A stretch of 64,000 nt of DNA from the NCBI RefSeq assembly GCF_025264685.1, contig NZ_CP073721.1, forward strand, positions 6,403,501 to 6,467,500. The letters are read 5' to 3'. Every line of letters starts with the position of its first letter. The first letter of the stretch is position 1. The translations under genes and the position numbers were made by a program. The DNA is from Dactylosporangium roseum (GTDB taxonomy: Bacteria > Actinomycetota > Actinomycetes > Mycobacteriales > Micromonosporaceae). The notes under the pieces were generated by a model that searched no databases, was not told where the DNA came from, and saw only the letters and a list, made by a program, of their open reading frames with translations. This document shows positions 17,118-25,185 of the stretch, piece after piece.

Positions 17118-20051
17118 ATGGAGCCCGGTCTGCATCAGCCCGGCGCGCCCCTTGATGCTGGTCCCTCCATGGTCACCGGACACACCACGGCGCACAGCGA
17201 GTTGATGGTGGACCCAGGGGCGCCGGACGGCAACCCCTCGGAGTCGCCCGGATTTCCCAGCGGTTTGAGCACCGGGTTCGCGCCCGCGACGACCGCTCGC
17301 GACGCCCATCTTCTCCTCGACGAGGCGGCCGAGGTTTTCGCCACCGAGCCGCGCGACACCGACGCTCCCGGCACACGGCCGCCGGGATCGAGCGACCCGC
17401 CACCGGGCGCTCCGGGATCGGGCGTCTTCGGCTCCGGCGCGCTGGGGTCCGGCACGCCAGGGATGAGCCCTCTCGGGTCGGGTGCGATCGGCACCGGGCT
17501 GGCGGCTTCCGGGCCGCTCGGGTCCGGGCTGCTCCGGACCGACAACGTGGGCTCCGGCGGGCTCGGCAGCGACGGGCTCCGGACCGGCGAGATGTTCCTC
17601 GGGCCGAAGGGGCTGCCCGTCGCGGCCATCAGCGCGCCGGAAGCACCGCCCGGCCGCAGGCACCGCCCCGCGGCACCGCCGGGCAACGACCGGGCCACCG
17701 GGGAGCGGCACGCGACATGGCCGGCCAACGACCATCCCGCGGCGGCGCGGTCCAAGCAGGGCGAGAGCACACAGACAGCGGTTGAGCGTCACGAGGAAGT
17801 CTCCGCGCGGGAGCGCGTCGAGCGCCGGACGCAGGAGGAGCCGCAAGGCCGCGACCAGACACCGGCGCAGGAGAACGAGCGCGCCGGATCCGGCCGGGAG
17901 CCGGGAACGGCCGACGAGGACCGGAAACCGCCACCATCCGCCGCGGAGGAAGGCGACCGGTCGCGGGCCGCCGGGACGGCACCGGACGAAACCGCCCGGG
18001 CCAAGACCGGGCACAAGACCGGGCACAAGACCGCCAAGCCGCACGACCAGCCGCAGACCGAGCGGGCCGAGCCGACCGAGCCGACCGAGCGGGCCGAGCC
18101 GGGCGCGGAAGCCGCGAACAAGGGCGTGAAGAAGCGGCCCGTGCCGCGACCCAAGTTCCGTGAGCCCGAGGACGACCGGTTCGCCACGCCGCGGAGGCTG
18201 TTAACCGCGCCGCCCACCGACGACTCCCCGGCAGTACCGCCGCCACCCAGTTACTCAGCGCTGGTCGGCGGCGCTGTTCCCGGCGACCCCACCTCGACCT
18301 ACTCCGCCATCATCGGCTCGCGGCTGCGGGCCATGCTGCCGTGGCAGTCCACCGAGGACCCGATGGCCCCGATCCTCCGGGTGCACCGCCAGATCCACCC
18401 GAGCGCCGACGTCGCGGTGATCCGCCGGGCGTACGCGACGGCCGAGCAGATGCACCGCGGCCAGATGCGCAAGAGCGGCGAGCCGTTCATCACCCACCCG
18501 ATCGAGGTCACCGAGATCCTCGCCGACCTGGGCATGGACACCACCACGCTGGTCGCGTCGCTGCTGCACGACACCGTCGAGGACACCGACTACACGCTCG
18601 GCGCGCTGGAGCGCGACTTCGGCGGTGAGGTCGCGCTGCTGGTCGACGGCGTCACGAAGTTCGACAAGATGTTCTACGGCGCCGACGCCGAGGCCGAGAC
18701 GATCCGCAAGATGATCGTCGCCGCCGGGCGCGACGTGCGGGTGCTCGTCATCAAGCTCGCCGACCGGCTGCACAACATGCGCACGCTCGACGCCCGGTCG
18801 CGCTCGTCGCAGGTCCGCATCGCGACCGCGACCAAGGAGGTGCTGATCCCGCTGTGTGAGCGGCTCGGCATCCAGGCGTTGAAGCGCGAGCTCGAGGACT
18901 GGGTGCTGCGGGCGATCAGCCCGAGCGGCTATGCGCTGATCGCCGACTACGTCAACCAGCGCATCGGCTGGGACGGGTACCTCGACCGGGTCATCTCCTC
19001 CGTGACCGGCGACCTGCGCAGGTTCGGCCTCGACGCGACGGTCTCACCCCGGCCCCGCCACCTGTACTCCATCTGGAAGGACACGGTCGACGGCAATTAC
19101 GTCGAGCCGCACGACCTGCCCCGGGTGGTCATCATCGTCGAGGGTCCGGACACCGACTGCTACGCGGCGCTCGGCGTGGTCCACGGCAAGTGGCGCCCGG
19201 TGCCGGGCCGTTTCAAGGACTTCATCGCGACGCCGAAGAACAACAACTACAAGTCGCTGCACACCACGGTGCTCGGGCCCGAGGGCCTCTCGGTCGAGGT
19301 GCTCATCCGTACCGTCGAGATGCACCAGGCCGCCGAGTTCGGCATCGTCGCCAACTTCCGCTACCCGCACACCGCGGCGAGGTTCGGGCCGGCCACCAAG
19401 GCCGAGCAGCTCGACTGGCTGCGCCGGCTGCTCGACTGGGAAGCGTCGGCGTCCGACCCGTCGCAGTTCATCGCGTCGCTGCGTTGCGACCTCGCCGAGG
19501 ACCAGATCCTGGTGCTGACGGCGGGCGGCGGGCGCCCGGTGCTGCTGCCGGCGGACGCGACGCCGGTCGACCTGGCGTACATCCTCGGCGCCGACGTCGG
19601 CAACCGATGTATCGGCGCGCGGGTCAACGGACGGCTCTCCGCCGTCTCCTCGCCGCTCGCCGACGGCGACACCGTCGAGATCATCACGCGGGCCGGCGGG
19701 CGCGGCGAGTTCGACTTCGACCCCGACGCCCCGGCGCGCGGGCCGTCGCCGGAGTGGCTGGAGTTCGTGAAGACCCCGCACGCCCGGCTGCACATCAGCC
19801 GCTGGTTCGAGGCGCACGAGGCGCCCGCCATCACGGTGGCGAACAAGGTACGGCTCGGACGGCTCGCGATCGGCCTCGCACTGCGCCAGCAGGGCCGCGG
19901 CCTCGCCAGTGACCTGCCGCTGGTGCGGCTGGCGCCCCGGCTCGGCTACCCCGACCTGGAGACGCTGCTGGTGGCGGTCGCCGACCGCACGCGCACCGCC
20001 GAAGACGTCGTGACGGAGTTGATCGCCCTCGTCGACCACTCCCCCGGATAG
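17118..20051 (+). CDS. RelA/SpoT-homologue (RshA-like) with 400-residue disordered N-terminus
   Basis: A 977-residue (p)ppGpp synthetase/hydrolase homologue. Residues 1-400 are low-complexity: Gly-Ser repeats (GSGALGSG, GSGGLGSDGL) near 90-155, then long charged stretches. The HD hydrolase follows with LLHDTVEDT (His about 484). The synthetase domain contains GRFKDF (about 697), YKSLHTTV and VEVLIRT. A TGS domain is near 795-858. The protein ends in a helical region and lacks the RIS/ACT domains of ribosome-associated Rel. The usual Lys of RPKHIYSI is Arg (RPRHLYSI). ATG 17118 follows GGAGG. Codon 362 is TTA, a rare leucine codon here. It resembles the second Rel homologue of streptomycetes (RshA) rather than canonical RelA. 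Confidence 0.82.
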   Translation: MEPGLHQPGAPLDAGPSMVTGHTTAHSELMVDPGAPDGNPSESPGFPSGLSTGFAPATTARDAHLLLDEAAEVFATEPRDTDAPGTRPPGSSDPPPGAPGSGVFGSGALGSGTPGMSPLGSGAIGTGLAASGPLGSGLLRTDNVGSGGLGSDGLRTGEMFLGPKGLPVAAISAPEAPPGRRHRPAAPPGNDRATGERHATWPANDHPAAARSKQGESTQTAVERHEEVSARERVERRTQEEPQGRDQTPAQENERAGSGREPGTADEDRKPPPSAAEEGDRSRAAGTAPDETARAKTGHKTGHKTAKPHDQPQTERAEPTEPTERAEPGAEAANKGVKKRPVPRPKFREPEDDRFATPRRLLTAPPTDDSPAVPPPPSYSALVGGAVPGDPTSTYSAIIGSRLRAMLPWQSTEDPMAPILRVHRQIHPSADVAVIRRAYATAEQMHRGQMRKSGEPFITHPIEVTEILADLGMDTTTLVASLLHDTVEDTDYTLGALERDFGGEVALLVDGVTKFDKMFYGADAEAETIRKMIVAAGRDVRVLVIKLADRLHNMRTLDARSRSSQVRIATATKEVLIPLCERLGIQALKRELEDWVLRAISPSGYALIADYVNQRIGWDGYLDRVISSVTGDLRRFGLDATVSPRPRHLYSIWKDTVDGNYVEPHDLPRVVIIVEGPDTDCYAALGVVHGKWRPVPGRFKDFIATPKNNNYKSLHTTVLGPEGLSVEVLIRTVEMHQAAEFGIVANFRYPHTAARFGPATKAEQLDWLRRLLDWEASASDPSQFIASLRCDLAEDQILVLTAGGGRPVLLPADATPVDLAYILGADVGNRCIGARVNGRLSAVSSPLADGDTVEIITRAGGRGEFDFDPDAPARGPSPEWLEFVKTPHARLHISRWFEAHEAPAITVANKVRLGRLAIGLALRQQGRGLASDLPLVRLAPRLGYPDLETLLVAVADRTRTAEDVVTELIALVDHSPG

Positions 20052-20056
20052 GTCGT

Positions 20057-20062
20057 TAGCCT
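20057..20062 (+). promoter_or_regulatory. Candidate -10 box, leaderless NUDIX gene
   Basis: TAGCCT lies 6 nt before the ATG at 20069, inside the 17-nt gap after the Rel-family gene. The NUDIX gene may therefore have its own promoter. Confidence 0.5.
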
Positions 20063-20068
20063 TCTCGG

Positions 20069-20587
20069 ATGAGCAGTCTTCGTGGCCGGCTGCGCGTTAC
20101 CGCGTATCGAACGTTCTACCGCCTCCCCGGCCGCTGGAAGCGCCGGATCGTGCGGACGTTCCAGCCGACCTACACGATCGGCGCCGTCGTCCTCGTCCGC
20201 GACCCGGAGGCGAGCCGCATCCTGCTCCTGCGCCAGCCGCCCGGTGCCGGCTGGTCGCTGCCGGCCGGGCTGATGGACCGCGGCGAGACGCCGATCCAGT
20301 GCGCGGCCCGCGAGCTCGGCGAGGAGACCGGCATCGAGCTGCCGACCGAGCGGCTGCGCCCCGCCAACCCGAACGCGGTCGTCCACACCCGCGGACAATG
20401 GGTCGACATGGTGTTCGAGGCCGAGGTCGAGCCCGAGGACGAGTACACCGTCGACGCCGCCGAGGTCCTCGAGGCCGCCTGGCACCGGCTCGACAACCTG
20501 CCGCCGCTGACCGTGTCGACGTCGAACCTGCTGGCGCACTACGGCATCGGCCCGTACCGGGACTATCCAGAGGTACTGTCGCGATGA
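20069..20587 (+). CDS. NUDIX hydrolase
   Basis: A 172-residue hydrolase with a complete Nudix box, G(x5)E(x7)REUxEExGU, read as GLMDRGE followed by RELGEETGI around residues 68-90. A basic N-terminal helix (RVTAYRTFYRLPGRWKRRI) could associate with membrane lipid. It hydrolyses a nucleoside diphosphate linked to another moiety; the substrate is not evident. Its stop overlaps the start of the sugar nucleotidyltransferase (ATGA). The location beside a (p)ppGpp enzyme is suggestive, but some Nudix enzymes that act on (p)ppGpp cannot be told from others by the box alone. Confidence 0.88.
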   Translation: MSSLRGRLRVTAYRTFYRLPGRWKRRIVRTFQPTYTIGAVVLVRDPEASRILLLRQPPGAGWSLPAGLMDRGETPIQCAARELGEETGIELPTERLRPANPNAVVHTRGQWVDMVFEAEVEPEDEYTVDAAEVLEAAWHRLDNLPPLTVSTSNLLAHYGIGPYRDYPEVLSR

Positions 20588-21411
20588 CGGAGGTCTGCGC
20601 GGTCATCCTCGCCGCCGGGGAGGGGCGCCGCCTGCGGCCGCTCACCGAGCACCTGCCGAAGGCGCTGTGCCCCGTCGGCAACGTCGCGCTCCTGGACCGC
20701 GCACTGCTGCGGGTCGGCGCGCTCGGTCTCACCGGTCCGGACCGGCTCGCGGTCAACGCCTGTTACCTCGGCGACCAGGTGGCCGAGCACGTCGGTGGGC
20801 GGGCCCACCTCTCCGTGGAGCCGGGGGATCCGCTCGGTACCGCGGGTGGGCTCGGCAACCTGCGGGACTGGATCGCCGGGCGGGGTGTGCTCGTCGGCAA
20901 CGCCGACGCCTACCTGGCCTCCCCCGGCCACGGCCCCGGCCCGGACATCGCCGCGCTGCTCGACGGCTGGGACGGCCACACCGTGCGGCTGCTCGGCGTC
21001 CCGGGTCCGCCGAAGGAGTTCGGCGCGCACCGCTTCGCCGGGTTCTCCCTGCTGCCGTGGGACCTCGTGGCGGAGCTGGAGCCGATCCCGTCCGACCTGG
21101 TCCGCACGACCTGGCGGCCGGCCGAGCGGGAGGGCCGGCTGGCGGTCGTCGAGTACGCCGGGACGTACCTCGACACCGGAACGCCGGCGGATTATCTGAA
21201 GGCCAACCTGCACGCCGTACACCTCGGAAATCTCGTGGCGGAGGACGCCGTGGTGACCGGGGCACTCGACCGGGCGGTCGTCGGCGCCGGCGCCGTCGTG
21301 GCCGGGAACGTGACCCGCGGCGTGGTGTGGCCGGGCGGGGTGGTCGGCGCGGATGAAACGCTGATCGACGCTATCCGGGTCGGGCGAGAGCTCACCGTCG
21401 ACGCGCACTAG
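20584..21411 (+). CDS. Sugar-1-phosphate nucleotidyltransferase family protein
   Basis: A 275-residue NTP-transferase. The nucleotide-binding signature is intact at the N-terminus (ILAAGEGRRLRPLT, then LPKALCPVGN), followed by GNADAY with the metal-binding Asp near the middle and the late DTGTPADYLKAN motif. The final about 45 residues look like part of a left-handed beta-helix (VVTGALDRAVVGAGAVV). It probably forms an NDP-sugar such as GDP-mannose. The start overlaps the NUDIX stop, so the two are coupled. Confidence 0.86.
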   Translation: MTEVCAVILAAGEGRRLRPLTEHLPKALCPVGNVALLDRALLRVGALGLTGPDRLAVNACYLGDQVAEHVGGRAHLSVEPGDPLGTAGGLGNLRDWIAGRGVLVGNADAYLASPGHGPGPDIAALLDGWDGHTVRLLGVPGPPKEFGAHRFAGFSLLPWDLVAELEPIPSDLVRTTWRPAEREGRLAVVEYAGTYLDTGTPADYLKANLHAVHLGNLVAEDAVVTGALDRAVVGAGAVVAGNVTRGVVWPGGVVGADETLIDAIRVGRELTVDAH

Positions 21412-21448
21412 CATGACCGTTGTCGACCTGCTGGAAGGAGCCTCCAAG

Positions 21449-21736
21449 GTGATCACGGCGATCGTCCTCATCGACTGTGTTACCGACTCGATCCCCGAGG
21501 TGGCCGAGAGCATCGCCAACCTCGACGGGGTCAGCGAGGTCTACTCGGTCGCCGGCAACACCGACCTGATCGCCATGGTGCGTGTGCGGCAGTTCGAGGA
21601 CATCGCCGAGGTGATCGCCAACAAGATCTCGAAGGTGCCCGGCGTCGTGGACACCGACACGCACATCGCGTTCCGGGCCCACTCGCGGCACGACCTCGAC
21701 GCGGCGTTCGCGATCGGGCTGCCCGACCCCGATTGA
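21449..21736 (+). CDS. Stand-alone Lrp/AsnC ligand-binding (RAM) domain protein
   Basis: A 95-residue protein consisting of one RAM domain (ITAIVLIDC, GVSEVYSVAGNTDLIAMVRV, VPGVVDTDTHIAF) with no DNA-binding helix-turn-helix. Such proteins usually assemble into ring-like oligomers and bind amino acids. The GTG at 21449 is favoured because GGAAGGAG lies 8 nt upstream and it gives the usual family start; an in-frame start at 21413 is possible. It sits 37 nt after the nucleotidyltransferase. Confidence 0.87.
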   Translation: MITAIVLIDCVTDSIPEVAESIANLDGVSEVYSVAGNTDLIAMVRVRQFEDIAEVIANKISKVPGVVDTDTHIAFRAHSRHDLDAAFAIGLPDPD

Positions 21737-21893
21737 GCATCGACCGATCCCTGGTTGATTTTCTGCGTATTTCCGACGGTGGGGCCAGAAGGCTTCGCCG
21801 CCGTCCGGCGCCGCGCCGCAAGAAGGCCCCGTTTGCCCTGGTAACAGCGTCGGCAGTGCGCCAAATCGCATCGAAAGCGCGGTTCTCACCGGG

Positions 21894-21899
21894 TACCCT
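21894..21899 (+). promoter_or_regulatory. Candidate -10 box, leaderless asd
   Basis: TACCCT lies 7 nt before the ATG at 21907, with no Shine-Dalgarno sequence between. It supports the shorter start for asd over the in-frame upstream candidate at 21733. Confidence 0.5.
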
Positions 21900-21906
21900 C
21901 GCGGCC

Positions 21907-22923
21907 ATGAGGATCGGCATCGTAGGAGCCACCGGGCAGGTCGGCAGCGTCATGCGCCAAATCCTGACCGAGCGGCAGTTTCCCGTAGACGAGTTGCGCC
22001 TGTTCGCGTCCGCCCGCTCCGCCGGACGGCCGATCGACTGGCAGGGCAAGCAGATCACGGTGGAGGACGCGGCGACCGCGGACTACACCGGGCTCGACAT
22101 CGTCCTGTTCTCCGCGGGCAAGGGCACGTCGAAGGAGCTGGCGCCGAAGGTGGCCGCCGCCGGCGCCGTCGTCATCGACAACTCCTCGGCCTGGCGCATG
22201 GATCCCGACGTGCCGCTGGTGGTCGCCGAGGTCAACCCGCACGCCGCGGCCGACCGACCGAAGGGCATCATCGCCAACCCCAACTGCACCACCATGGCCG
22301 CCATGCCGGTCCTGCGCCCGCTGCACGACGAGGCTCAGCTCGTGGCGCTCGTCACGGCGACCTACCAGGCGGTGTCGGGTGCCGGCCTGAGCGGCGTCGC
22401 CGAGTTGGACGAGCAGGTCCGCAAGGTCGCCGACGGCGCCACGGCGCTCACGTTCGACGGCTCGGCGGTCGAGTTCCCGGAGCCGAAGCAGTTCGCCCAG
22501 CCGATCGCCTTCAACGTGCTGCCGCTGGCCGGCTCGATCGTCGACGACGGCTCCTTCGAGACCGACGAGGAGCAGAAGCTGCGCAACGAGAGTCGCAAGA
22601 TCCTGGAGATCCCGGACCTTCGCGTCTCCGGCACCTGCGTGCGGGTGCCGGTCTTCACCGGCCACTCATTGCAGGTCAACGCGCGGTTCGCCCGGCCGCT
22701 CCCCGTCGAGCGGGCGCGTGAGCTGCTGTCGGCCGCTCCGGGTGTCGTGCTGACCGACGTGCCGACGCCGCTGCGGGCCGCGGGCGCCGACCCGTCGTTC
22801 GTGGGCCGGATCCGCGTGGACGAGACGGTCGAGCACGGCCTGTCCTTGTTCGTCTCGAACGACAACCTCCGCAAGGGCGCGGCGCTCAACGCGGTCCAGA
22901 TCGCCGAGCTGCTCGCCGCGTAA
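21907..22923 (+). CDS. asd: Aspartate-semialdehyde dehydrogenase
   Basis: A 338-residue enzyme of standard length. The NADP-binding motif GATGQVG is at residue 7, the active-site Cys lies in NPNCTTMAAMP near residue 130, and the SGAG and GHSLQVN (catalytic His) segments follow. It reduces aspartyl phosphate to aspartate semialdehyde for lysine/diaminopimelate, threonine and methionine synthesis. The aspartokinase gene often adjacent in actinobacteria is not in this window. The frame extends upstream to 21733, but that N-terminal stretch is Arg-rich and not family-like. A 20-bp hairpin follows 6 nt after the stop. Confidence 0.95.
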   Translation: MRIGIVGATGQVGSVMRQILTERQFPVDELRLFASARSAGRPIDWQGKQITVEDAATADYTGLDIVLFSAGKGTSKELAPKVAAAGAVVIDNSSAWRMDPDVPLVVAEVNPHAAADRPKGIIANPNCTTMAAMPVLRPLHDEAQLVALVTATYQAVSGAGLSGVAELDEQVRKVADGATALTFDGSAVEFPEPKQFAQPIAFNVLPLAGSIVDDGSFETDEEQKLRNESRKILEIPDLRVSGTCVRVPVFTGHSLQVNARFARPLPVERARELLSAAPGVVLTDVPTPLRAAGADPSFVGRIRVDETVEHGLSLFVSNDNLRKGAALNAVQIAELLAA

Positions 22924-22929
22924 CCCGTT

Positions 22930-22998
22930 GATCTTGCAGTTGTGGTGCCCGACAACCCGGACATCTTGGGAGTTTCGCGGCACCACAACTGCAAGATC
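22930..22998. repeat. Long-arm hairpin (GATCTTGCAGTTGTGG family), copy A
   Basis: A perfect 20-nt inverted repeat: 22930-22949 pairs with 22979-22998 around a 29-nt loop. It sits between the convergent ends of asd and the S9 peptidase gene, so it can act as a two-way terminator. The same left arm occurs at 60210-60229. Confidence 0.85.
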
Positions 22999-23027
22999 GA
23001 CGGCGTGATGGGGACGGGGCCACGGGA

Positions 23028-25001
23028 TCAGAGGTGGCGGGCGAACCAGTCCAGGATCGCGTCGAAACGGGCCACCCGGTGGGACGGGCGGCCGGTCCTC
23101 GACAGTTCGTGGCCCTCGCCCGGGAAGAGCAGGAACTCCACCGTCCCGCCGCGGCGCTTCAGGGCCACGAACAGGCGCTGGGCCTGCTCCACGGGGCAGC
23201 GCCAGTCCTGCTCGGAGTGGATGATGAGCATCGGGATCTCGATGCGATCCGCGTAGGTCAGCGGGCTCTGCGCCTCCAGTGAGCCGCCCTCCGCGCCGTA
23301 GAGCGAGTCGGCGAAGTACCAGCCGATGTCGGACGAGCCGGTGAAGCTGTCGATCGCGTTGACCGCACGCTCCGAGATCGCCGCCTTGAAGCGGTCGCCG
23401 TGGTGCGCCGCCAGCCAGGTTGTCATGAACCCGCCGTGCGAGCCGCCCAGGACACCGACCCGCGAGCCGTCGAGGTCCGGCGCCTTCAGGGCGGCGTCGA
23501 GCAGCGCGATCAGGTCGACGGCCGACACCTCGCCGACGTTGCCGCGCACCGCCCGGCCGTGCGCCTCACCGTAGCCCGACGAGCCGCGCGGGTTGCCGTA
23601 CACCACGGCATAACCGGCGCCGGCGTAGACCTGGGCCTCGTCGAAGAGCCGCCAGCCGTACTGCGTGAAGGGTCCGCCATGGATCATCAGCAGGACCGGG
23701 TGCGGGCCCGCACCCTCGGGACGGACGACCCAGCCGTGCACCGGATACCCGTCGGGGGTGGTCGCCGTCAACTCCACCTGCTCCAGCACCGGGAAGCCGG
23801 CGCTGAAGTTCGTCAGGCGGCGCTCCCCCGCGTACACCTCACCCCAGTCCGCCGGACCGGCGATCGTCGTCACGAGGGTGCCGGCCGCCGACGCGAACCC
23901 GGTGACCTGCCGTTCCCCGTCGACAAGGAGCTCGGGCGTCCCGCCCTCGAAGGGCACGAGCAGGAGTTGTACGGCCCCGCGGTGCTCGTTCGGGAACAGC
24001 ACCCCGGCGTCGGTGACGTCGATGTACCCGCTCGGCGAGGAAAGCTGGTACGTCTCGTTGTCGAGCAACTGGGTGACCGCGCCGCCGCCGGCCGGGACCG
24101 ACCACAGCGACTCGTGCCGGATCACCGAGTCGACCCGGCCCTCCCCGGCCGGGTAGCCGGTGAACACCACGCTCCTGCCGTCGGGCGTGAAATGCGGCAT
24201 CCCGGGCGAGAGGGTGGTGTCGGTGAGCACACGCAGCCCGGTGCCGTCGGTGCGGACGACGCACACGTCCGCGGCGACGTCGTCGGCCCAGGTCTCGTGC
24301 TGCTCGGAGACGAACGTGAGCCACTCCCCGTCCGGGCTCCACCGCGGGTCGCCGTGACTGCGCTCGCCATCGGTGAGCTGCTCGGTCGCGCCGTCGAGCG
24401 TGGTGACGAACAGGTGCGCCGGCCGGTCGTGCAGGAAGCCGAGCCCGTCGACCCGGTGGAACAGCTTGGTGATCCGCCGTGGCGGCTCGCCGTCGGGCCC
24501 GATCTGCTCGCCGTCCGCGGTCTTGCCGGTGCCGTAGCGCCCCTCAGCCGGCACCCGAGCGGAAAACGCCAGCCGGGAAGCGTCGGGCGACCAGACCGGC
24601 GCTCCCACGCCGAGCGGCCGGTCGGTGAGCCGGCGGGCCTCACCCCCGCCGAGCGGCATGACGCATAGTTGCGGCGCGCTGTCGTGCTCGGCCTTGTCCC
24701 CGCCGGCGCGGCTGCCCTTGTCCTTCGTCGCCCGCAGGAACGCGAGCCAGCGCCCGTCCGGCGAGATGCGCGGCGCGCTGTCGTGCCACCCGTAGGTGAG
24801 CTGGACCGGTTCCCGCGAGCCGTCGGTGGCGAGGAGCCAGAGCTGGGAGGTGTACGTGTCAGCCGCGAACTCGAGGCGCGTGACCGAGACGACGGCGATC
24901 CTGCCGTCGGGGCTGATGGTGGGGGCACCGGGTAGGCGCAGGTGCGATAGATCGATTGGCTTCACGGTCTGCACAGTAGCGGTGGTCACACTTCTTACCA
25001 A
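23028..25001 (-). CDS. S9 family peptidase (prolyl oligopeptidase / acylaminoacyl peptidase type)
   Basis: A 657-residue serine peptidase. Residues 20-400 contain TolB/beta-propeller-like repeats (ISPDGRIAVV, ISPDGRWLAFL, WSPDASRLAF, WSPDGEWLTF, FTPDGRSVVF). The C-terminal alpha/beta-hydrolase domain has HGGPFTQYG, the nucleophile Ser in GGSHGGF, Asp in HSEQDWRCP and His in GEGHELS. It would cleave short peptides, probably in the cytoplasm as no signal is seen. The TTG start at 25001 is preferred because GGAGG lies close upstream and leads in frame; GTG 24989 is an alternative. Confidence 0.9.
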   Translation of the reverse strand: MVRSVTTATVQTVKPIDLSHLRLPGAPTISPDGRIAVVSVTRLEFAADTYTSQLWLLATDGSREPVQLTYGWHDSAPRISPDGRWLAFLRATKDKGSRAGGDKAEHDSAPQLCVMPLGGGEARRLTDRPLGVGAPVWSPDASRLAFSARVPAEGRYGTGKTADGEQIGPDGEPPRRITKLFHRVDGLGFLHDRPAHLFVTTLDGATEQLTDGERSHGDPRWSPDGEWLTFVSEQHETWADDVAADVCVVRTDGTGLRVLTDTTLSPGMPHFTPDGRSVVFTGYPAGEGRVDSVIRHESLWSVPAGGGAVTQLLDNETYQLSSPSGYIDVTDAGVLFPNEHRGAVQLLLVPFEGGTPELLVDGERQVTGFASAAGTLVTTIAGPADWGEVYAGERRLTNFSAGFPVLEQVELTATTPDGYPVHGWVVRPEGAGPHPVLLMIHGGPFTQYGWRLFDEAQVYAGAGYAVVYGNPRGSSGYGEAHGRAVRGNVGEVSAVDLIALLDAALKAPDLDGSRVGVLGGSHGGFMTTWLAAHHGDRFKAAISERAVNAIDSFTGSSDIGWYFADSLYGAEGGSLEAQSPLTYADRIEIPMLIIHSEQDWRCPVEQAQRLFVALKRRGGTVEFLLFPGEGHELSRTGRPSHRVARFDAILDWFARHL

Positions 25002-25115
25002 TGGGTAACCTCCTACCTCTACCCTACGGTCATATGGAGCCGTCGCAGGAGCATCTGGACCGCGGGACCGACCGGCGCGCGTTCCGCCGCAGTCCGCCGC
25101 CATGCCGCCCAGGGT

Positions 25116-25173
25116 CCATGATCATGGGAAAGATCTGGCTGCCCCGATAGCCAGATCTTTCCCATGATCATGG
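25116..25173. repeat. Palindromic intergenic repeat, copy 2 (perfect arms)
   Basis: Two 25-nt arms pair perfectly (25116-25140 with 25149-25173) around the loop GCCCCGAT. The insertion sequence starts 4 nt beyond the right arm. The element's usual right-hand flank resumes at 26816, after the insertion sequence. Confidence 0.92.
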
Positions 25174-25177
25174 CGTC
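25172..25177. repeat. Candidate target-site duplication, left copy
   Basis: GGCGTC here is matched by GGCGTC at 26816-26821 on the other side of the insertion sequence. The uninterrupted repeat at 38613-38618 reads GGAGTC at this place, with GCCCGG following, so the duplication fits insertion into a pre-existing repeat. Confidence 0.7.
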
Positions 25178-25185
25178 CTGAGGAT

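Noticed and set aside
21733..21906. 58-residue N-terminal extension of asd
   Set aside because: Basic and non-conserved; the -10-like box and the family N-terminus support ATG 21907.
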